Origin: Baekduia alba
GTDB lineage: Bacteria > Actinomycetota > Thermoleophilia > Solirubrobacterales > Solirubrobacteraceae
Assembly: GCF_028416635.1 (NCBI RefSeq)
Contig: NZ_CP114013.1
Span: forward strand, 3,658,001 to 3,722,000
DNA length: 64,000 nt
Direction: 5' to 3'
Numbering within the stretch: position 1 is the first letter of the stretch; every line of letters starts with the position of its first letter. This document shows positions 48,918 through 59,720 of this stretch, piece by piece. Made by a program: the position numbers and the translations under genes. The notes below the pieces were generated by a model, which worked only from the letters and a program-made list of their open reading frames with translations, was not told the origin of the DNA and did no database searches.

Positions 48918-50828
48918 TTACTCCGACGAAGTCGCTTCGGCCTTGACAGCCGAACGGCGCCGTCCGCCTCTGCGGCCGCGGCGCCGAGGCTTGGATTCTA
49001 GCGACTCGTCGCCCGAGGTGCCTTCCGCGGGCTCGTCGTCGCCGTCGAGCAGCGTCGCGACGGCCGCCGTGCGCCCCGCCTCCTCGATCCGGACGAGCTT
49101 CTTGGAGCCCACGAACCGGCCGCCGTTGACCACCGAGATGATGTAGCCGTCGATCTTCGCGACGGCGTCGTCGACCTCGTACATGTGGGGCTCGATGATG
49201 TTGACCAGCACCTCGTCGCCCTCCTTGAACGGGATCGCGCGCTCCTCGATGTCCTCGTTGGAGCCCTCCTGCGTGATCGCGAAGTGGTCCAGCGGGAGCC
49301 CCTCGGAGCCTTCGAAGTGGAAGATCTTCCCGGTCTCCTGCTCCAGCGCGTGCAGCACGCGCGCGCCCTCGCCGGTGAACTTGGCGCTCACCCGCGGGTT
49401 GACCTGGACCAGGAAGGCCTCGGTCCCGCGCTTGGCGCGCGCCGCGATCTCGCGCAGCTGGCGCTCGAACTCGATCGCGATCGTGTCCTCGGACTTGATG
49501 ACGCCTTCGCCGTGGCACGTCGGGCACGGCCGGGACATGATCTCCCGGACGCCCTCGGTCACGTTCTGGCGCGTCATCTCGACCAGGCCGAGCTTGGAGA
49601 TCTCGGCCGTGAACGTCTTGGTCCGGTCCTCGTCGAGCGCCTTGCGCAGCGTCTTCAGCACCGCCTCGCGGTTCTTGGCCCTCGCCATGTCGATGAAGTC
49701 GATGACGATGATCCCGCCGATGTCGCGCAGCCGCAGCTGGCGGACGACCTCGTCGGCCGCCTCCAGGTTCGTGCGCGTGATCGTGTCCTCCAGGCGCGCC
49801 TGCTTGCCGCGCCCGACGAACGAGCCGGAGTTGACGTCGATGACCGTCAGCGCCTCGGCGTAGTCGATCAGCAGGTAGCCGCCGGACGGCAGGTCCACCC
49901 GCTTGGACATCAGGCCGTCGATGACCTTCTCGACGTCCCACGCCTCGAACAGCGGCTTGGACTCCTGCCACAGCTCGACGCGGTCGACGAGCTCCGGCGC
50001 GGTGCGCGAGAAGAACGACACCAGCCGGTGGTGCTGCTGCTCGTCATCGACGATCGCCTTCTCGAAGTCCGCGCTGAAGATGTCGCGCACGACACGGACC
50101 GACAGGTCCGCCTCCTGGAAGACCATCGCGGGCGCCGTGGTGTCGGCGACGCGCTTCTCCAGCACCTCGTGCAGCTTGAACAGGTACTGGAGCTCGCGCT
50201 CGAAGTCCTGGCGCTTGGCGCCGTGGGCCGCGGTCCGGACGATCGCGCCGCCGCTGTGCAGGTCGAGGCCCTTGGCCTCGCGCCGCAGGCGGTCGCGCTC
50301 CTTGTCGTCGAGGCGCTTGGAGACGCCCACGCCCTCGCCGGTCGGCGTGTACACCATGTACCGCCCGGCGATCGTCAGGTCCATCGACAGGCGCGCGCCC
50401 TTGGTCTTCAAGGGGTCCTTGACGACCTGGACGACGACCTCCTGGCCCGGCTTGAGCAGCTCGCCGATCGACTTGCCCTTCGACCCGGCGCGGCCGCGGC
50501 GCGCAACCTCCACGCCGGGGATGACGATCTCGTCGACGTGCAGGAAGCCGTTCTTGTCGAGGCCGATGTCGACGAACGCGGCCTCCAGCCCGGGCAGGAC
50601 GTTGTCGACCTTGCCCTTGTAGATGTTGCCGACGATCGAGCGGTTGCCGCGGCGCTCCAGATAGAGCTCCGCCACCCGCCATCCGTCGTTGTTCGGGCTC
50701 TTGGCCCGGGAAGAGCGGCTGCGGGTCGTGCCGCTGCTCTTGGCAGCGGCGGCCGGCGCTCCGGTGGCTTCCATCAGCGCCACGCGGGTTTCCCCGCGGT
50801 CCACGCTGACGAGCACTTGCTTTCTCAC
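48918..50828 (-). CDS. rng: Ribonuclease E/G family endoribonuclease
   Basis: A 636-residue RNase E/G. The S1 domain is split by a short N-terminal extension with a Ser/Arg/Ala-rich insert (residues 24-45), then GNIYKGKVDNVLPGLEA near 67. The DNase-I-like catalytic subdomain has VIDVNSGSF near 330 and VIDFIDMARAKNREA near 376 with metal-binding Asp residues, and the zinc-link CPTCHG sits near 436. The C-terminal tail is basic (PRRRGRRGGRRR). Without long degradosome arms, it resembles RNase G and handles rRNA and mRNA processing. Confidence 0.95.
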   Translation of the reverse strand: MRKQVLVSVDRGETRVALMEATGAPAAAAKSSGTTRSRSSRAKSPNNDGWRVAELYLERRGNRSIVGNIYKGKVDNVLPGLEAAFVDIGLDKNGFLHVDEIVIPGVEVARRGRAGSKGKSIGELLKPGQEVVVQVVKDPLKTKGARLSMDLTIAGRYMVYTPTGEGVGVSKRLDDKERDRLRREAKGLDLHSGGAIVRTAAHGAKRQDFERELQYLFKLHEVLEKRVADTTAPAMVFQEADLSVRVVRDIFSADFEKAIVDDEQQHHRLVSFFSRTAPELVDRVELWQESKPLFEAWDVEKVIDGLMSKRVDLPSGGYLLIDYAEALTVIDVNSGSFVGRGKQARLEDTITRTNLEAADEVVRQLRLRDIGGIIVIDFIDMARAKNREAVLKTLRKALDEDRTKTFTAEISKLGLVEMTRQNVTEGVREIMSRPCPTCHGEGVIKSEDTIAIEFERQLREIAARAKRGTEAFLVQVNPRVSAKFTGEGARVLHALEQETGKIFHFEGSEGLPLDHFAITQEGSNEDIEERAIPFKEGDEVLVNIIEPHMYEVDDAVAKIDGYIISVVNGGRFVGSKKLVRIEEAGRTAAVATLLDGDDEPAEGTSGDESLESKPRRRGRRGGRRRSAVKAEATSSE

Positions 50829-50849
50829 GATGAGTAGGTCCTTACCAAA

Positions 50850-52055
50850 TCAGTGGCTCATGATGCGGCCCTTGGTCGCAGCCGATGAACGTCCTTGGAC
50901 GTAGATCGCCTGGAGGAGGCCGATGGCCAAGAGGGTTGAGACCACCGACGATCCGCCGTAGCTCATGAGCGGAAGGGGGATGCCGGTGATGGGCATGATC
51001 CCGAGGGTCATGCCGACGTTCACGAAGACCTGGAACAGCAGCATCGCGACGATGCCGCCCGCCATGACGGCGCCGAACAGGTCTTTCGCCATGGTCAAGA
51101 TGCGCAGCCCGCGCCATATCAGCAGCGCGTAGAGCGACAGCACGAGCGCTGCGCCGACGAAGCCCCAGCGTTCACCCACGACCGCGTTGATGAAGTCGGT
51201 GTGGTGCTCGGGGAGGAAGTTGTCTTTGGTCTGGGTCGCGTGGTCGCCACGGCCGGTCTTCTGACCGGAGCCGATCGCGATCAGCGATTGGTGCTGCTGA
51301 TACCCGGCCTTGTTGGTGTCGGCGGACGGGTGCAGGAACGACGTCAGCCGCTCCTTCTGGTACCCGTGCAGGACCTCCACTCCGGCGGCGGGCGCGGCGA
51401 CCAGCACGATGCTGATCGCCACGGCGCCGAGCGTGATGAGCGCCAGGAAGTGACGGACCGGGGTACCGGCGAAGAACAGGATGGCCAGCGAGATCGCCCC
51501 GTAGACGAGCGCCGACCCGAGGTCGGGCTGGACCATCACGAAGGCGGCCGGGATCAAAGCCAACAACATGATCCGGGCCGTGGTGTCCCACTCGTTCAGG
51601 CGCCGCGCGCGGTCGGCCGCGAAGCTCGCGAGCACGACGACGATCAGCACCTTGCCGAGCTCGGACGCCTGGAACTGGAACGGGCCGAGCGCGATCGAGC
51701 GCTGCGCGCCCTTGGCGACCGACCCCATGACCTTGACCGCGAAGATCGAGACCATCAGGAAGCCGTAGACGTACCAGCGGGCGCGCCGCAGCAGCGCGTA
51801 GTCGAAGCGGGTCAGCGCCAGCGACAGGACCCCGCCGACGGCGAAGAACACGAGCTGGCGCTTGAAGTAGTAGGTGGGGTCGCCGGCGATGTCGTCGGCG
51901 GTCGACGTCTTGATCGCCAGCAGCGAGCACGCGGCGAGGCCGGCGACCGCCAGCAGCAGGACGACGTCGAACGGCAGCGCCATGCCCTGGACGCTGACGC
52001 GGTCGCGCGGCGGCACGTCGTCGATGTCGCGCAGGGGCGTGGAGGCGGCGCTCAC
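50850..52055 (-). CDS. rodA: Rod-shape peptidoglycan glycosyltransferase RodA
   Basis: A 401-residue SEDS-family membrane protein with about ten helices. YYFKRQLVFFAVGG near residue 65, QPDLGSALV near 185, GYQQHQSLIAIGSG near 255, LPEHHTDFI near 283 and the final MSYGGSSVV near 367 are characteristic. It polymerises lipid II with its partner PBP2, encoded just upstream; the GTG start overlaps the mrdA stop (GTGA). It forms the elongasome with MreBCD. Confidence 0.95.
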   Translation of the reverse strand: MSAASTPLRDIDDVPPRDRVSVQGMALPFDVVLLLAVAGLAACSLLAIKTSTADDIAGDPTYYFKRQLVFFAVGGVLSLALTRFDYALLRRARWYVYGFLMVSIFAVKVMGSVAKGAQRSIALGPFQFQASELGKVLIVVVLASFAADRARRLNEWDTTARIMLLALIPAAFVMVQPDLGSALVYGAISLAILFFAGTPVRHFLALITLGAVAISIVLVAAPAAGVEVLHGYQKERLTSFLHPSADTNKAGYQQHQSLIAIGSGQKTGRGDHATQTKDNFLPEHHTDFINAVVGERWGFVGAALVLSLYALLIWRGLRILTMAKDLFGAVMAGGIVAMLLFQVFVNVGMTLGIMPITGIPLPLMSYGGSSVVSTLLAIGLLQAIYVQGRSSAATKGRIMSH

Positions 52056-54142
52056 TGGTCGGTCGACTCCCCGCGCACGACCTTCGGCGCGACGCCGAAC
52101 CACTTGGACATGATCAGCCGGACGATCGGCGCCGCGGTCGCGGCGCCGAAGCCGCCGCGCTCGACCGTGCACACCACGAGGATCGGCCTGCTGTTGGGCG
52201 TGTGGTCGTAGGAGTAGCCGACGTACCAGGACTGGTCGGCCTGCGGCTGGCGCTCGGCCGTGCCGGTCTTGCCGAAGATGGGGTACTTGCTGCGCGGCCA
52301 GCCCTGGTCCCAGACCTGCTTCGAGGTGCCGCCGTCCTTGCTGGCGGCCTCCGACAGCCCCTCCATGATCGCGTCGCGCCAGGCGGGGTTGATCTCCACG
52401 TGGCGGCGCGTGGGCTTGTCGATCTTCTGGGTGTAGCCGCGGCTGTTCTGCACCTCGGCGCCGAGGTGCGGCGTCGGGACCAGGCCGCCGTTGATGATCG
52501 TCGAGTAGGCGACGGCCATCTGCAGCGGCGTGGCCTGCAGGCCACCCTGGCCCACGGAGAAGTTCGACTCGTCGCCCGGGTTCCAGGAGGTGTCGAGGTA
52601 GGCGTAGCCGCAGCTGGACTTGTGCTCTTCCTTGCGGCACTTGCGCTCCGCGTCCTGGAGCTTGCGGATCTGCTGCGGGCTCGGGATCGAGCCGGTCGCC
52701 TCGCCGGGGAGGTCGACCCCGGTCTTGCGCGCGACGCCGAGCTTGTGGGCCCAGTTCTGCAGCGGCAGCGACGGCAGGCGCCCGTACATGCGCTTGCCCA
52801 GGTCGTAGTAGTAGGTGTCCGACGAGACGCGCAGCGCGTCGACCAGGTTGATGTTGCCGTAGGACGTGCCGCCGGCGTTGCACGCCTTGTCGACGTCGCG
52901 CGCGCCGGTCTTGTAGCAGCCCTGGTCGTTGAAGATCCGCGACAGCGTGGTGGTGCCGGAGTCCAGCCCCGCCAGCGAGGTGATCGGCTTGAAGATCGAG
53001 CCCGTCGGATAGGCGCTCTCGTCGGCGCGGTTGACCAGCGGGTGGTCGGTGGAGGCATCCAGGAACTTGGCCCGGTAGGCCTCGTCGGTCGAGTAGCGGC
53101 CGGGCGCGGCGTCGCGCGGGTTGTAGCTCGGGTTGGAGCCCATCGCGTAGATCGAGCCGTCGCGCGGGTCGAGCGCGACGAACGCGCCGGGGAGCCCGCC
53201 GCCGACCTGGCGCAGCGCCTTCTCCCCCGCCTGCTGGAGCTCGAGGTGCAGCGACAGGCGCAGCTCCTCGCCCTGCTTGGGCTTCTGGGAGACCGTCGCG
53301 CGGCGGCGCTCGCCGGCCGCGTTGACGTCGATCCGGTACTCGCCGTCGGCGCCGCGCAGGAACTTGTCGTACTGGGCCTCGAGCCCGCTCTGGCCGATGT
53401 CGGTGCCGGCCGCGATGCCCTTGAAGCCCTTGCTCTTGATCTGCGTGCCGCTGATCTGGCCGATCGTGCCGAGGATCTGGGCGGCCAGCGTCTTCTGCGG
53501 GTACTGGCGCAGGAAGACCGACTCCACGGTCACGCCCGGGAAGTCCTTCTCGCGCTCCTCGATGTAGGTGCGCTGCGGCGGCGGGACGTCGGTGCGGATC
53601 CGGACGTTGGCGTAGGGCACCTGCACGACGCCGTCGACCACGCGGTTGTTGATGGTCTTGGGCGACATCTCCAGCACCCGGCTCAGGCGCCGGAAGCGCG
53701 TGAGCAGCTCGCCGGAGGCCGCCGGCCGCGCGGGCGCGCTGCCGGCCTGCTTGGTGCCCTTGGTCTTGCCCAGCTGCTTGACGAGCTTGGCCTTGCGCGC
53801 GGCCCACTGCCCCGCGTGCTGGCCGTAGGCGGCGACCTCGTCGCGGAACGCGACGGGCAGGCTGGCCGGGTTGAACGCGACGACCGTGGCCTTGCGGTTC
53901 TCGACGAGCGGCAGGTTGCTCGCGTCGACGATGTTGCCACGCGGCGCGGCGATCCGCTCGACGCGCACGCGGTTGTCGCGCGCCTGGGCCAGGTACTTGT
54001 CGCCGTCCAGGACCTGCAGGTACCAGAGCCGGAAGAAGATGATCCCGAACAGCATGAACGCGACCACGCCGGCACCGGCGACGCGGAGCGCGAGCTGCGG
54101 GGTGATCGGCGGGCGCCGGTCGTTGGAGGGATCGAGCGGCAT
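52052..54142 (-). CDS. mrdA: Penicillin-binding protein 2, elongasome transpeptidase
   Basis: A 696-residue class B PBP. One membrane anchor at residues 17-38, a pedestal domain with a Lys-rich insert (AKLVKQLGKTKGTK near 120), then the transpeptidase domain: SxxK in PTGSIFKPIT near 378, SSDTYYY near 433 in the SxN position and KTG in IFGKTGTAE near 622. Two cysteine pairs (GCYK/KACN and KCRK/SSCG) lie near the active site. It is coupled to mreD and rodA. It cross-links lateral-wall peptidoglycan. Confidence 0.95.
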   Translation of the reverse strand: MPLDPSNDRRPPITPQLALRVAGAGVVAFMLFGIIFFRLWYLQVLDGDKYLAQARDNRVRVERIAAPRGNIVDASNLPLVENRKATVVAFNPASLPVAFRDEVAAYGQHAGQWAARKAKLVKQLGKTKGTKQAGSAPARPAASGELLTRFRRLSRVLEMSPKTINNRVVDGVVQVPYANVRIRTDVPPPQRTYIEEREKDFPGVTVESVFLRQYPQKTLAAQILGTIGQISGTQIKSKGFKGIAAGTDIGQSGLEAQYDKFLRGADGEYRIDVNAAGERRRATVSQKPKQGEELRLSLHLELQQAGEKALRQVGGGLPGAFVALDPRDGSIYAMGSNPSYNPRDAAPGRYSTDEAYRAKFLDASTDHPLVNRADESAYPTGSIFKPITSLAGLDSGTTTLSRIFNDQGCYKTGARDVDKACNAGGTSYGNINLVDALRVSSDTYYYDLGKRMYGRLPSLPLQNWAHKLGVARKTGVDLPGEATGSIPSPQQIRKLQDAERKCRKEEHKSSCGYAYLDTSWNPGDESNFSVGQGGLQATPLQMAVAYSTIINGGLVPTPHLGAEVQNSRGYTQKIDKPTRRHVEINPAWRDAIMEGLSEAASKDGGTSKQVWDQGWPRSKYPIFGKTGTAERQPQADQSWYVGYSYDHTPNSRPILVVCTVERGGFGAATAAPIVRLIMSKWFGVAPKVVRGESTDQ

Positions 54143-54711
54143 CAGGCGCGGCTCAGCGGGGACAGGCCACCGGTCGTGTAGGCCCGGCGCCGGCGGCGGC
54201 GGGGGTCCTCGGGCAGCGCCGGCCCGAGCCAGCGGCGCACGAGCGCGAACACGGGGATCGCGATGATCGCGTTGAAGACGATCGTCGCCACGATCACGCG
54301 CAGCAGCAGGAAGCTGACCGGCGCGTCGATGCCCAGCATGAAGTTCAACAGCCCGTAGCCGAACGTCGTGATCGCGGTCGCGACCGCGCCGACGATCATC
54401 GGCACGACGACGGACTGCGGGTCGCGCAGCTCGCGCAGGCGCCCGGCGCCGTAGCCGGCCACGATGCAGACGAAGCTCGTCAGGCCCATGGTCTGGACGA
54501 GCGCGGCGTCGAAGAGGAAGCCGACGCAGAAGCCGAAGATCGCGCCGCTGATCGACCCGCACATCAGGCCGACGGCCGCGACGACGAGCGGCGTGAGGTC
54601 GGCGCTGGTCCCGAAGATGACGACCTGCGAGACCGCGGCCACCTGCAGCACGACGACGCCGACGCAGAGGACGGCGAGGCGCAGCGCGATCTGTGGGCTC
54701 AGCCCGGCCAT
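54142..54711 (-). CDS. mreD: Rod-shape-determining protein MreD
   Basis: A 189-residue membrane protein with five to six helices. It overlaps mreC by one base (TGATG) and mrdA in the same way. Motifs are weak in this family, but size, helix pattern (SISGAIFGFCVGFLFD near residue 52) and position between mreC and mrdA make the assignment firm. The C-terminal tail is Arg-rich and cytoplasmic. It links MreC to MreB. Confidence 0.88.
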   Translation of the reverse strand: MAGLSPQIALRLAVLCVGVVVLQVAAVSQVVIFGTSADLTPLVVAAVGLMCGSISGAIFGFCVGFLFDAALVQTMGLTSFVCIVAGYGAGRLRELRDPQSVVVPMIVGAVATAITTFGYGLLNFMLGIDAPVSFLLLRVIVATIVFNAIIAIPVFALVRRWLGPALPEDPRRRRRRAYTTGGLSPLSRA

Positions 54712-55601
54712 CAGCGGTTGTCGTTCACGCGCCTGGTCAGGACCTGGACGTACTCGATCCGGCGCGGGTCCACGAACGGCTTGAGGTGCGGGACCTGGTC
54801 CAGCGACCCCGCGTCCTCGACGCGCGTGATCCGCCCGATGGGCAGGTCCGGCGGGTAGACCGACGGCAGGTCGTTGCGGCGCGAGACCGTGCCGGCGGTG
54901 ACGACGAAGTCACCGCGCTGGACCACGACCTTCTGCGCCACGCCGTCCATGATCAGGTCGCGGGGGTTGCCCGGGCTGGGCTTGACGGTGCCGGAGACCG
55001 AGCCGTCCGCGGTGGTCGCGGCGACCGCGATCGAGGAGTCGGTGATGAGCCGCACGACCGCGGAGCTGCCGACGACCGAGTCGACCTTGCCGATCAGCCC
55101 GGCGTCGTCGGAGCCGTCGCCGTCTGCGGCGATCACCGGCTGGCCGACGCGGATGCCGTCGCCCGAGCCCTTGCTGATCGTGATCTTCGCGAACCACAGT
55201 GTGGGCGAGCGCGTCACGACGCGGGCCGTGACCGGCCGGTAGGGCGACAGGTCGTTCGGGATCCGGTCCAGGTTCAGGAGCCCGCGGAGCTTCGCGTTCT
55301 GGCGGACGGCCGCCTCGGAGGCGATCGCCTCGGAGCGGAACTTGTCGCGCTCGGAGCGCGCGTCCTTGAGATCGCCCTTGGCGGTGACGGTGTCGCCGAC
55401 CCAGCCGAAGAGGTCGCGCACGGGCTTGAGCGCCTTGCTGGCGCCGTCCTGGATCGGTGAGACGACCGTCAGGATGCCGCGCTGCACGTTGTGCAGCGCG
55501 CCGCCGGTGGGCTCGCGGAAGTAGGCCGTGAGGAGGATCAGGGAGCTGACCACGAGCAGCCCAAGGACTGCGCGCCGCCGGCGAACCGTCTTGTCGTACA
55601 T
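54711..55601 (-). CDS. mreC: Rod-shape-determining protein MreC
   Basis: A 296-residue bitopic protein: a basic N-terminus (KTVRRRRAVLGLLV), one membrane helix to about residue 27, a coiled coil at about 60-110 (DLKDARSERDKFRSEAI) and a beta-rich periplasmic-type domain with KGSGDGIRVGQPVIAADG near 150 and VVQRGDFVVTAG near 232. It organises the elongasome outside the membrane. It lies 39 bases after mreB. Confidence 0.94.
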   Translation of the reverse strand: MYDKTVRRRRAVLGLLVVSSLILLTAYFREPTGGALHNVQRGILTVVSPIQDGASKALKPVRDLFGWVGDTVTAKGDLKDARSERDKFRSEAIASEAAVRQNAKLRGLLNLDRIPNDLSPYRPVTARVVTRSPTLWFAKITISKGSGDGIRVGQPVIAADGDGSDDAGLIGKVDSVVGSSAVVRLITDSSIAVAATTADGSVSGTVKPSPGNPRDLIMDGVAQKVVVQRGDFVVTAGTVSRRNDLPSVYPPDLPIGRITRVEDAGSLDQVPHLKPFVDPRRIEYVQVLTRRVNDNR

Positions 55602-55640
55602 GTTGTACGCGACTCCAAAGCTTGGTCTCCGGGCGCGGCG

Positions 55641-56768
<1,128 letters not shown>

Positions 56769-56854
56769 CTAGCGGACCGATCGGCGCTCCCGGTTGTCAC
56801 GAATGCCTCATTGCAGCGCGGAAAACGCTGCAAAACACCGCTGCTGAGCGAAAG

Positions 56855-56872
56855 GCTCGAGAACCCTCGAGC
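56855..56872 (-). terminator. Hairpin after the FG-GAP protein gene
   Basis: GCTCGAG-AACC-CTCGAGC is a perfect seven-bp stem beginning one base after the stop codon of the minus-strand FG-GAP gene; on that strand it is followed by CTTTCGCTC. A second small stem (GCAGCG/CGCTGC, 56813-56831) lies nearby, toward mreB. Confidence 0.55.
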
Positions 56873-56873
56873 G

Positions 56874-58883
56874 TTACTTGACGGTGAGTGCGATGGAGGC
56901 TCGCGCCGCGCGGCCGTCGGCGGCGGCCGCGTAGACGTCGAGGCGGTAGGTGCCCTTGGGTGCGGCGGCCTTGCCCAGGCGTCCGTCCCATTTGAGGCTC
57001 CCACGGCCTTCGCGGCCCGGATGGCGGACGATCGCGACCGTCCGGCCCGCGCGCTTGACGCGCAGGACGACGCGCGCGGCGCGGCCCAGGGCGAAGCCGA
57101 CGACGACCGGCGCGCCCGTCGCGACCATGAGCTTCCTGTGGCTCAAGGTGAGGATGAGCCTCGCCGTCTTCTTCTTGGCCTGAGGCTGCAAATTGGGTGT
57201 TTTGGCTGCCGTGACCGGCGTGGCGGCGGGCGCCGGGACGGTCGGGGCGGCCGTCGCCGCCGGGGTCGCGGCGGCCGCGGGGGTCGAGCCGTCGTCGAGG
57301 GTTGTCGACGGCGTCGTGGTCGCCGTGGCCGGCTCGACCGCGCCGGTGCCGGCGAGCGCGACGTCGGCGGTCGCGGTGGACGACGCGCCGGTCGCGTACC
57401 GGATGCGCAGCGTCGCGGCGCGGGCGCCGGCCGCGCTGGGCGCGAAGCGGATCCGGACCGCGCAGGTCACGGTGGCGCCGGAGGCGAGGGCCTGGCCGGT
57501 GCAGTCGTCGCCGGTGACGAGGAAGTCGTCCGGCGCCGCGCCGGCGGTGGCGATGCCGGTGACGTGCAGGGCCGCGGCGCCGGCGGTCGTGTTGGCGACC
57601 GTGATCGTGCGTGCGGCGCCGGTGCGGCCGACGGTCTCGGTGCCGAACGGCGCGCTGAGCGTTCCCTCCGGCGCGGGAGCGCCGGCGTTGGGCAGGAGGC
57701 TGAGCGCGTCGGCCGCCGCGTCCGCGGTCGCGACGTCGGGCCGGCCGTCGCCGGTGAGGTCGGCGACCACGGGGGCGCGCGCGCCGGCGCCCGCCGCGGT
57801 CCAGGTCGGGTCGGCGAAGTCGCCGGTGCCGTCGCCGCGCAGCACGCCGACCGTGCCGGCGGCGCCGTCGGTGACCACGAGGTCGGCCGCGCCGTCGCCG
57901 TTGAGGTCGCCGGTCGCGAGCCCGGTCCCGGCCGTCAGACCGGTGACGGCGATCCCGGTCGCGCTCAGGGCGCCGGCGCCGTCGTTGCGCAGCAGCGTGA
58001 CGAGCGCGGCGGAGCCGTCGAGGACGAGGCCGTCGCGGTCGCCGTCGCCGTCCACGTCGGCCAGCGCGACCGCGACGGGGTCGGCGCCGACGTCGACGGG
58101 CGTCGTGGGCGTCAGCGTGAGGTTCGCGTCCGTCGCCACCCAGGCGCTGCCCGTGCCGGCGTTGCGCGAGACGACGAGCGCGTCGGGCGTGCCGTCGCCG
58201 TCGAGGTCGCCGGCGGCGAGCGCCGTCGCGAGCAGCGTGGAGGCGGCGCCCGTCGCCGAGGCGAGCGCGAGGCCGGAGCCGCCGGCGTTCTCGACCACGC
58301 CGAGCTGCTCGACGGCGGTGGCGGTCATGGAGGAGGTCAGCGCGTCGAGGTCGCCGTCGCCGTCGAGGTCGGCCAGCGCGACGCCGGTGAGGTTCTCGCC
58401 GGTGACGGCCAGCGGCGCGCCCGCCGCCAGCGCGCCGGTGCCGTCGCCGGCCAGCGGGACGAGCTGGTCGTCGTCGCTCGTGCCGGAGCCGATGGCCGCC
58501 AGGACGTCGGGCCGCGCGTCGCCGTTGACGTCGCCCAGCGCGATCGCGCCGACGCCGCCGGCGGTGCCGAGGCCGAACGGGCTGCCCAGCGGGGCGGCGA
58601 ACGCGCCGCCGCCCGTGCCGCGCAGGACCGACACCGCGCCCGTCCCGCCGCCGGCCGAGCCGGCGACGAGGTCGAGCCGGCCGTCGCCGTCGAGGTCGCC
58701 GACCGCGAGGCTGCGCGGATCGGTGGCGCCGCTGCCCAGCGCGAGCGTGCGCCGGGCGTCGAAGGTCGGGTCCGCGCCCATGCCCGCCGCGCGCGCGGCG
58801 GAGGCCGTCACGCCGGAGGGGACCGTCGCCGCGAGGGCGGCGAGCACGATCAGGAACAGGGGGCGACGGGCAGGCGCGAACAT
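56874..58883 (-). CDS. Secreted FG-GAP/VCBS beta-propeller protein
   Basis: A 669-residue exported protein. The signal peptide spans residues 1-30 (RRPLFLIVLAALAA). Residues 60-420 carry at least six FG-GAP/VCBS units with calcium-binding loops of the form GDLDGDGRLDLVAG, DVNGDARPDVLAA and DLDGDGDLDAL, predicting an integrin-like seven-bladed propeller. A choice-of-anchor-D-like beta domain (about 430-530; TITVANTTAGAA, TCAVRIRFAPSAAG) and a Thr/Ala/Pro linker precede a C-terminal beta domain. No sorting motif. Probably surface-bound; partners unknown. Confidence 0.87.
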   Translation of the reverse strand: MFAPARRPLFLIVLAALAATVPSGVTASAARAAGMGADPTFDARRTLALGSGATDPRSLAVGDLDGDGRLDLVAGSAGGGTGAVSVLRGTGGGAFAAPLGSPFGLGTAGGVGAIALGDVNGDARPDVLAAIGSGTSDDDQLVPLAGDGTGALAAGAPLAVTGENLTGVALADLDGDGDLDALTSSMTATAVEQLGVVENAGGSGLALASATGAASTLLATALAAGDLDGDGTPDALVVSRNAGTGSAWVATDANLTLTPTTPVDVGADPVAVALADVDGDGDRDGLVLDGSAALVTLLRNDGAGALSATGIAVTGLTAGTGLATGDLNGDGAADLVVTDGAAGTVGVLRGDGTGDFADPTWTAAGAGARAPVVADLTGDGRPDVATADAAADALSLLPNAGAPAPEGTLSAPFGTETVGRTGAARTITVANTTAGAAALHVTGIATAGAAPDDFLVTGDDCTGQALASGATVTCAVRIRFAPSAAGARAATLRIRYATGASSTATADVALAGTGAVEPATATTTPSTTLDDGSTPAAAATPAATAAPTVPAPAATPVTAAKTPNLQPQAKKKTARLILTLSHRKLMVATGAPVVVGFALGRAARVVLRVKRAGRTVAIVRHPGREGRGSLKWDGRLGKAAAPKGTYRLDVYAAAADGRAARASIALTVK

Positions 58884-58994
58884 CCACCCCGGGTAGTCGG
58901 CAGCCGGGCCGGCGGCCTTCAGCGACCGGCCCGGGTGTGGGACGTCGAGCCCTAGGTGTGGGGGCGAGCGCCCGGACGACCCGTTCTAGAGGAC

Positions 58995-59720
58995 ATGCGC
59001 TCCCGAGTCCTGCTTCCGCTCCTGGCCGCCGCGGCCATCCTGATGGCCTTGGTCGGCGTCGCGACCGCCGGAGCGGCCGACACGCACGCGCCGAAGGGCG
59101 CGCGGCTGGACTGGCTGCCGACCGACGAGTGGGTCATGTCGGCGTGGTTGCCGTTCGACGAGGACCGCCTCGACGTCGTGGTCGGCACCGACCACGACGA
59201 GCTCGCCACGTGGCTGAACGACCACCGCACGCTGCTGCAGCTCGCCCACGCCCATCACGTGCCGGGCAGCACCGCGCAGATCGCGCACGCGCTCGTCGCC
59301 CCGCGGCTGGCGCACGTCAAGCGCGCCATGCGGCCGGTGCTCCAGAAGCGCGCCGAGACGCTCCTCACCCAGGCGCACCTCAGCCGCCACGTGCTCTTCC
59401 ACGTCTTCCACACGCCGGCGATCCCGGACAACGCCCGCAGCGTCTTCGGCCTCTCCCCCGCGCGCTTCCGCACGCTGCGCGACCACGCGATGAGCCCGAT
59501 CGCGATCGGCGCCCGCGGCGGCAAGAGCGCCGAGCACGTCCGCGGCGCGCTGTGGGCGCTGCTCGTCAAGCGCGCCGACCGCGGCGTCGCCCTCGGCGCG
59601 ATGAGCCGCACCGAGGCCACGCACCTGCTCGCCGAGCAGAAGGACCAGCTCGCGGTCTACGCCGGGCGGGCGTTCCGGACGCCCGAGCAGCAGATCGCGT
59701 TCCTCTGCCGCCCGCACTAG
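58995..59720 (+). CDS. Exported protein of unknown function
   Basis: A 241-residue protein with a clear signal peptide (LLPLLAAAAILMALVGVATAGAA, cleaved near residue 30). The mature part is helical, rich in His and Arg, and contains WLPTDEWVMSAWLPFDEDRL near 40, HLSRHVLFHVFHTPAIPD near 132 and GARGGKSAEHVRGALWALL near 178. I recognise no domain. GAGGAC lies just before the ATG. It diverges from the FG-GAP gene and overlaps the convergent maf gene by four bases. A membrane or wall-associated role is possible; none is shown. Confidence 0.72.
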   Translation: MRSRVLLPLLAAAAILMALVGVATAGAADTHAPKGARLDWLPTDEWVMSAWLPFDEDRLDVVVGTDHDELATWLNDHRTLLQLAHAHHVPGSTAQIAHALVAPRLAHVKRAMRPVLQKRAETLLTQAHLSRHVLFHVFHTPAIPDNARSVFGLSPARFRTLRDHAMSPIAIGARGGKSAEHVRGALWALLVKRADRGVALGAMSRTEATHLLAEQKDQLAVYAGRAFRTPEQQIAFLCRPH

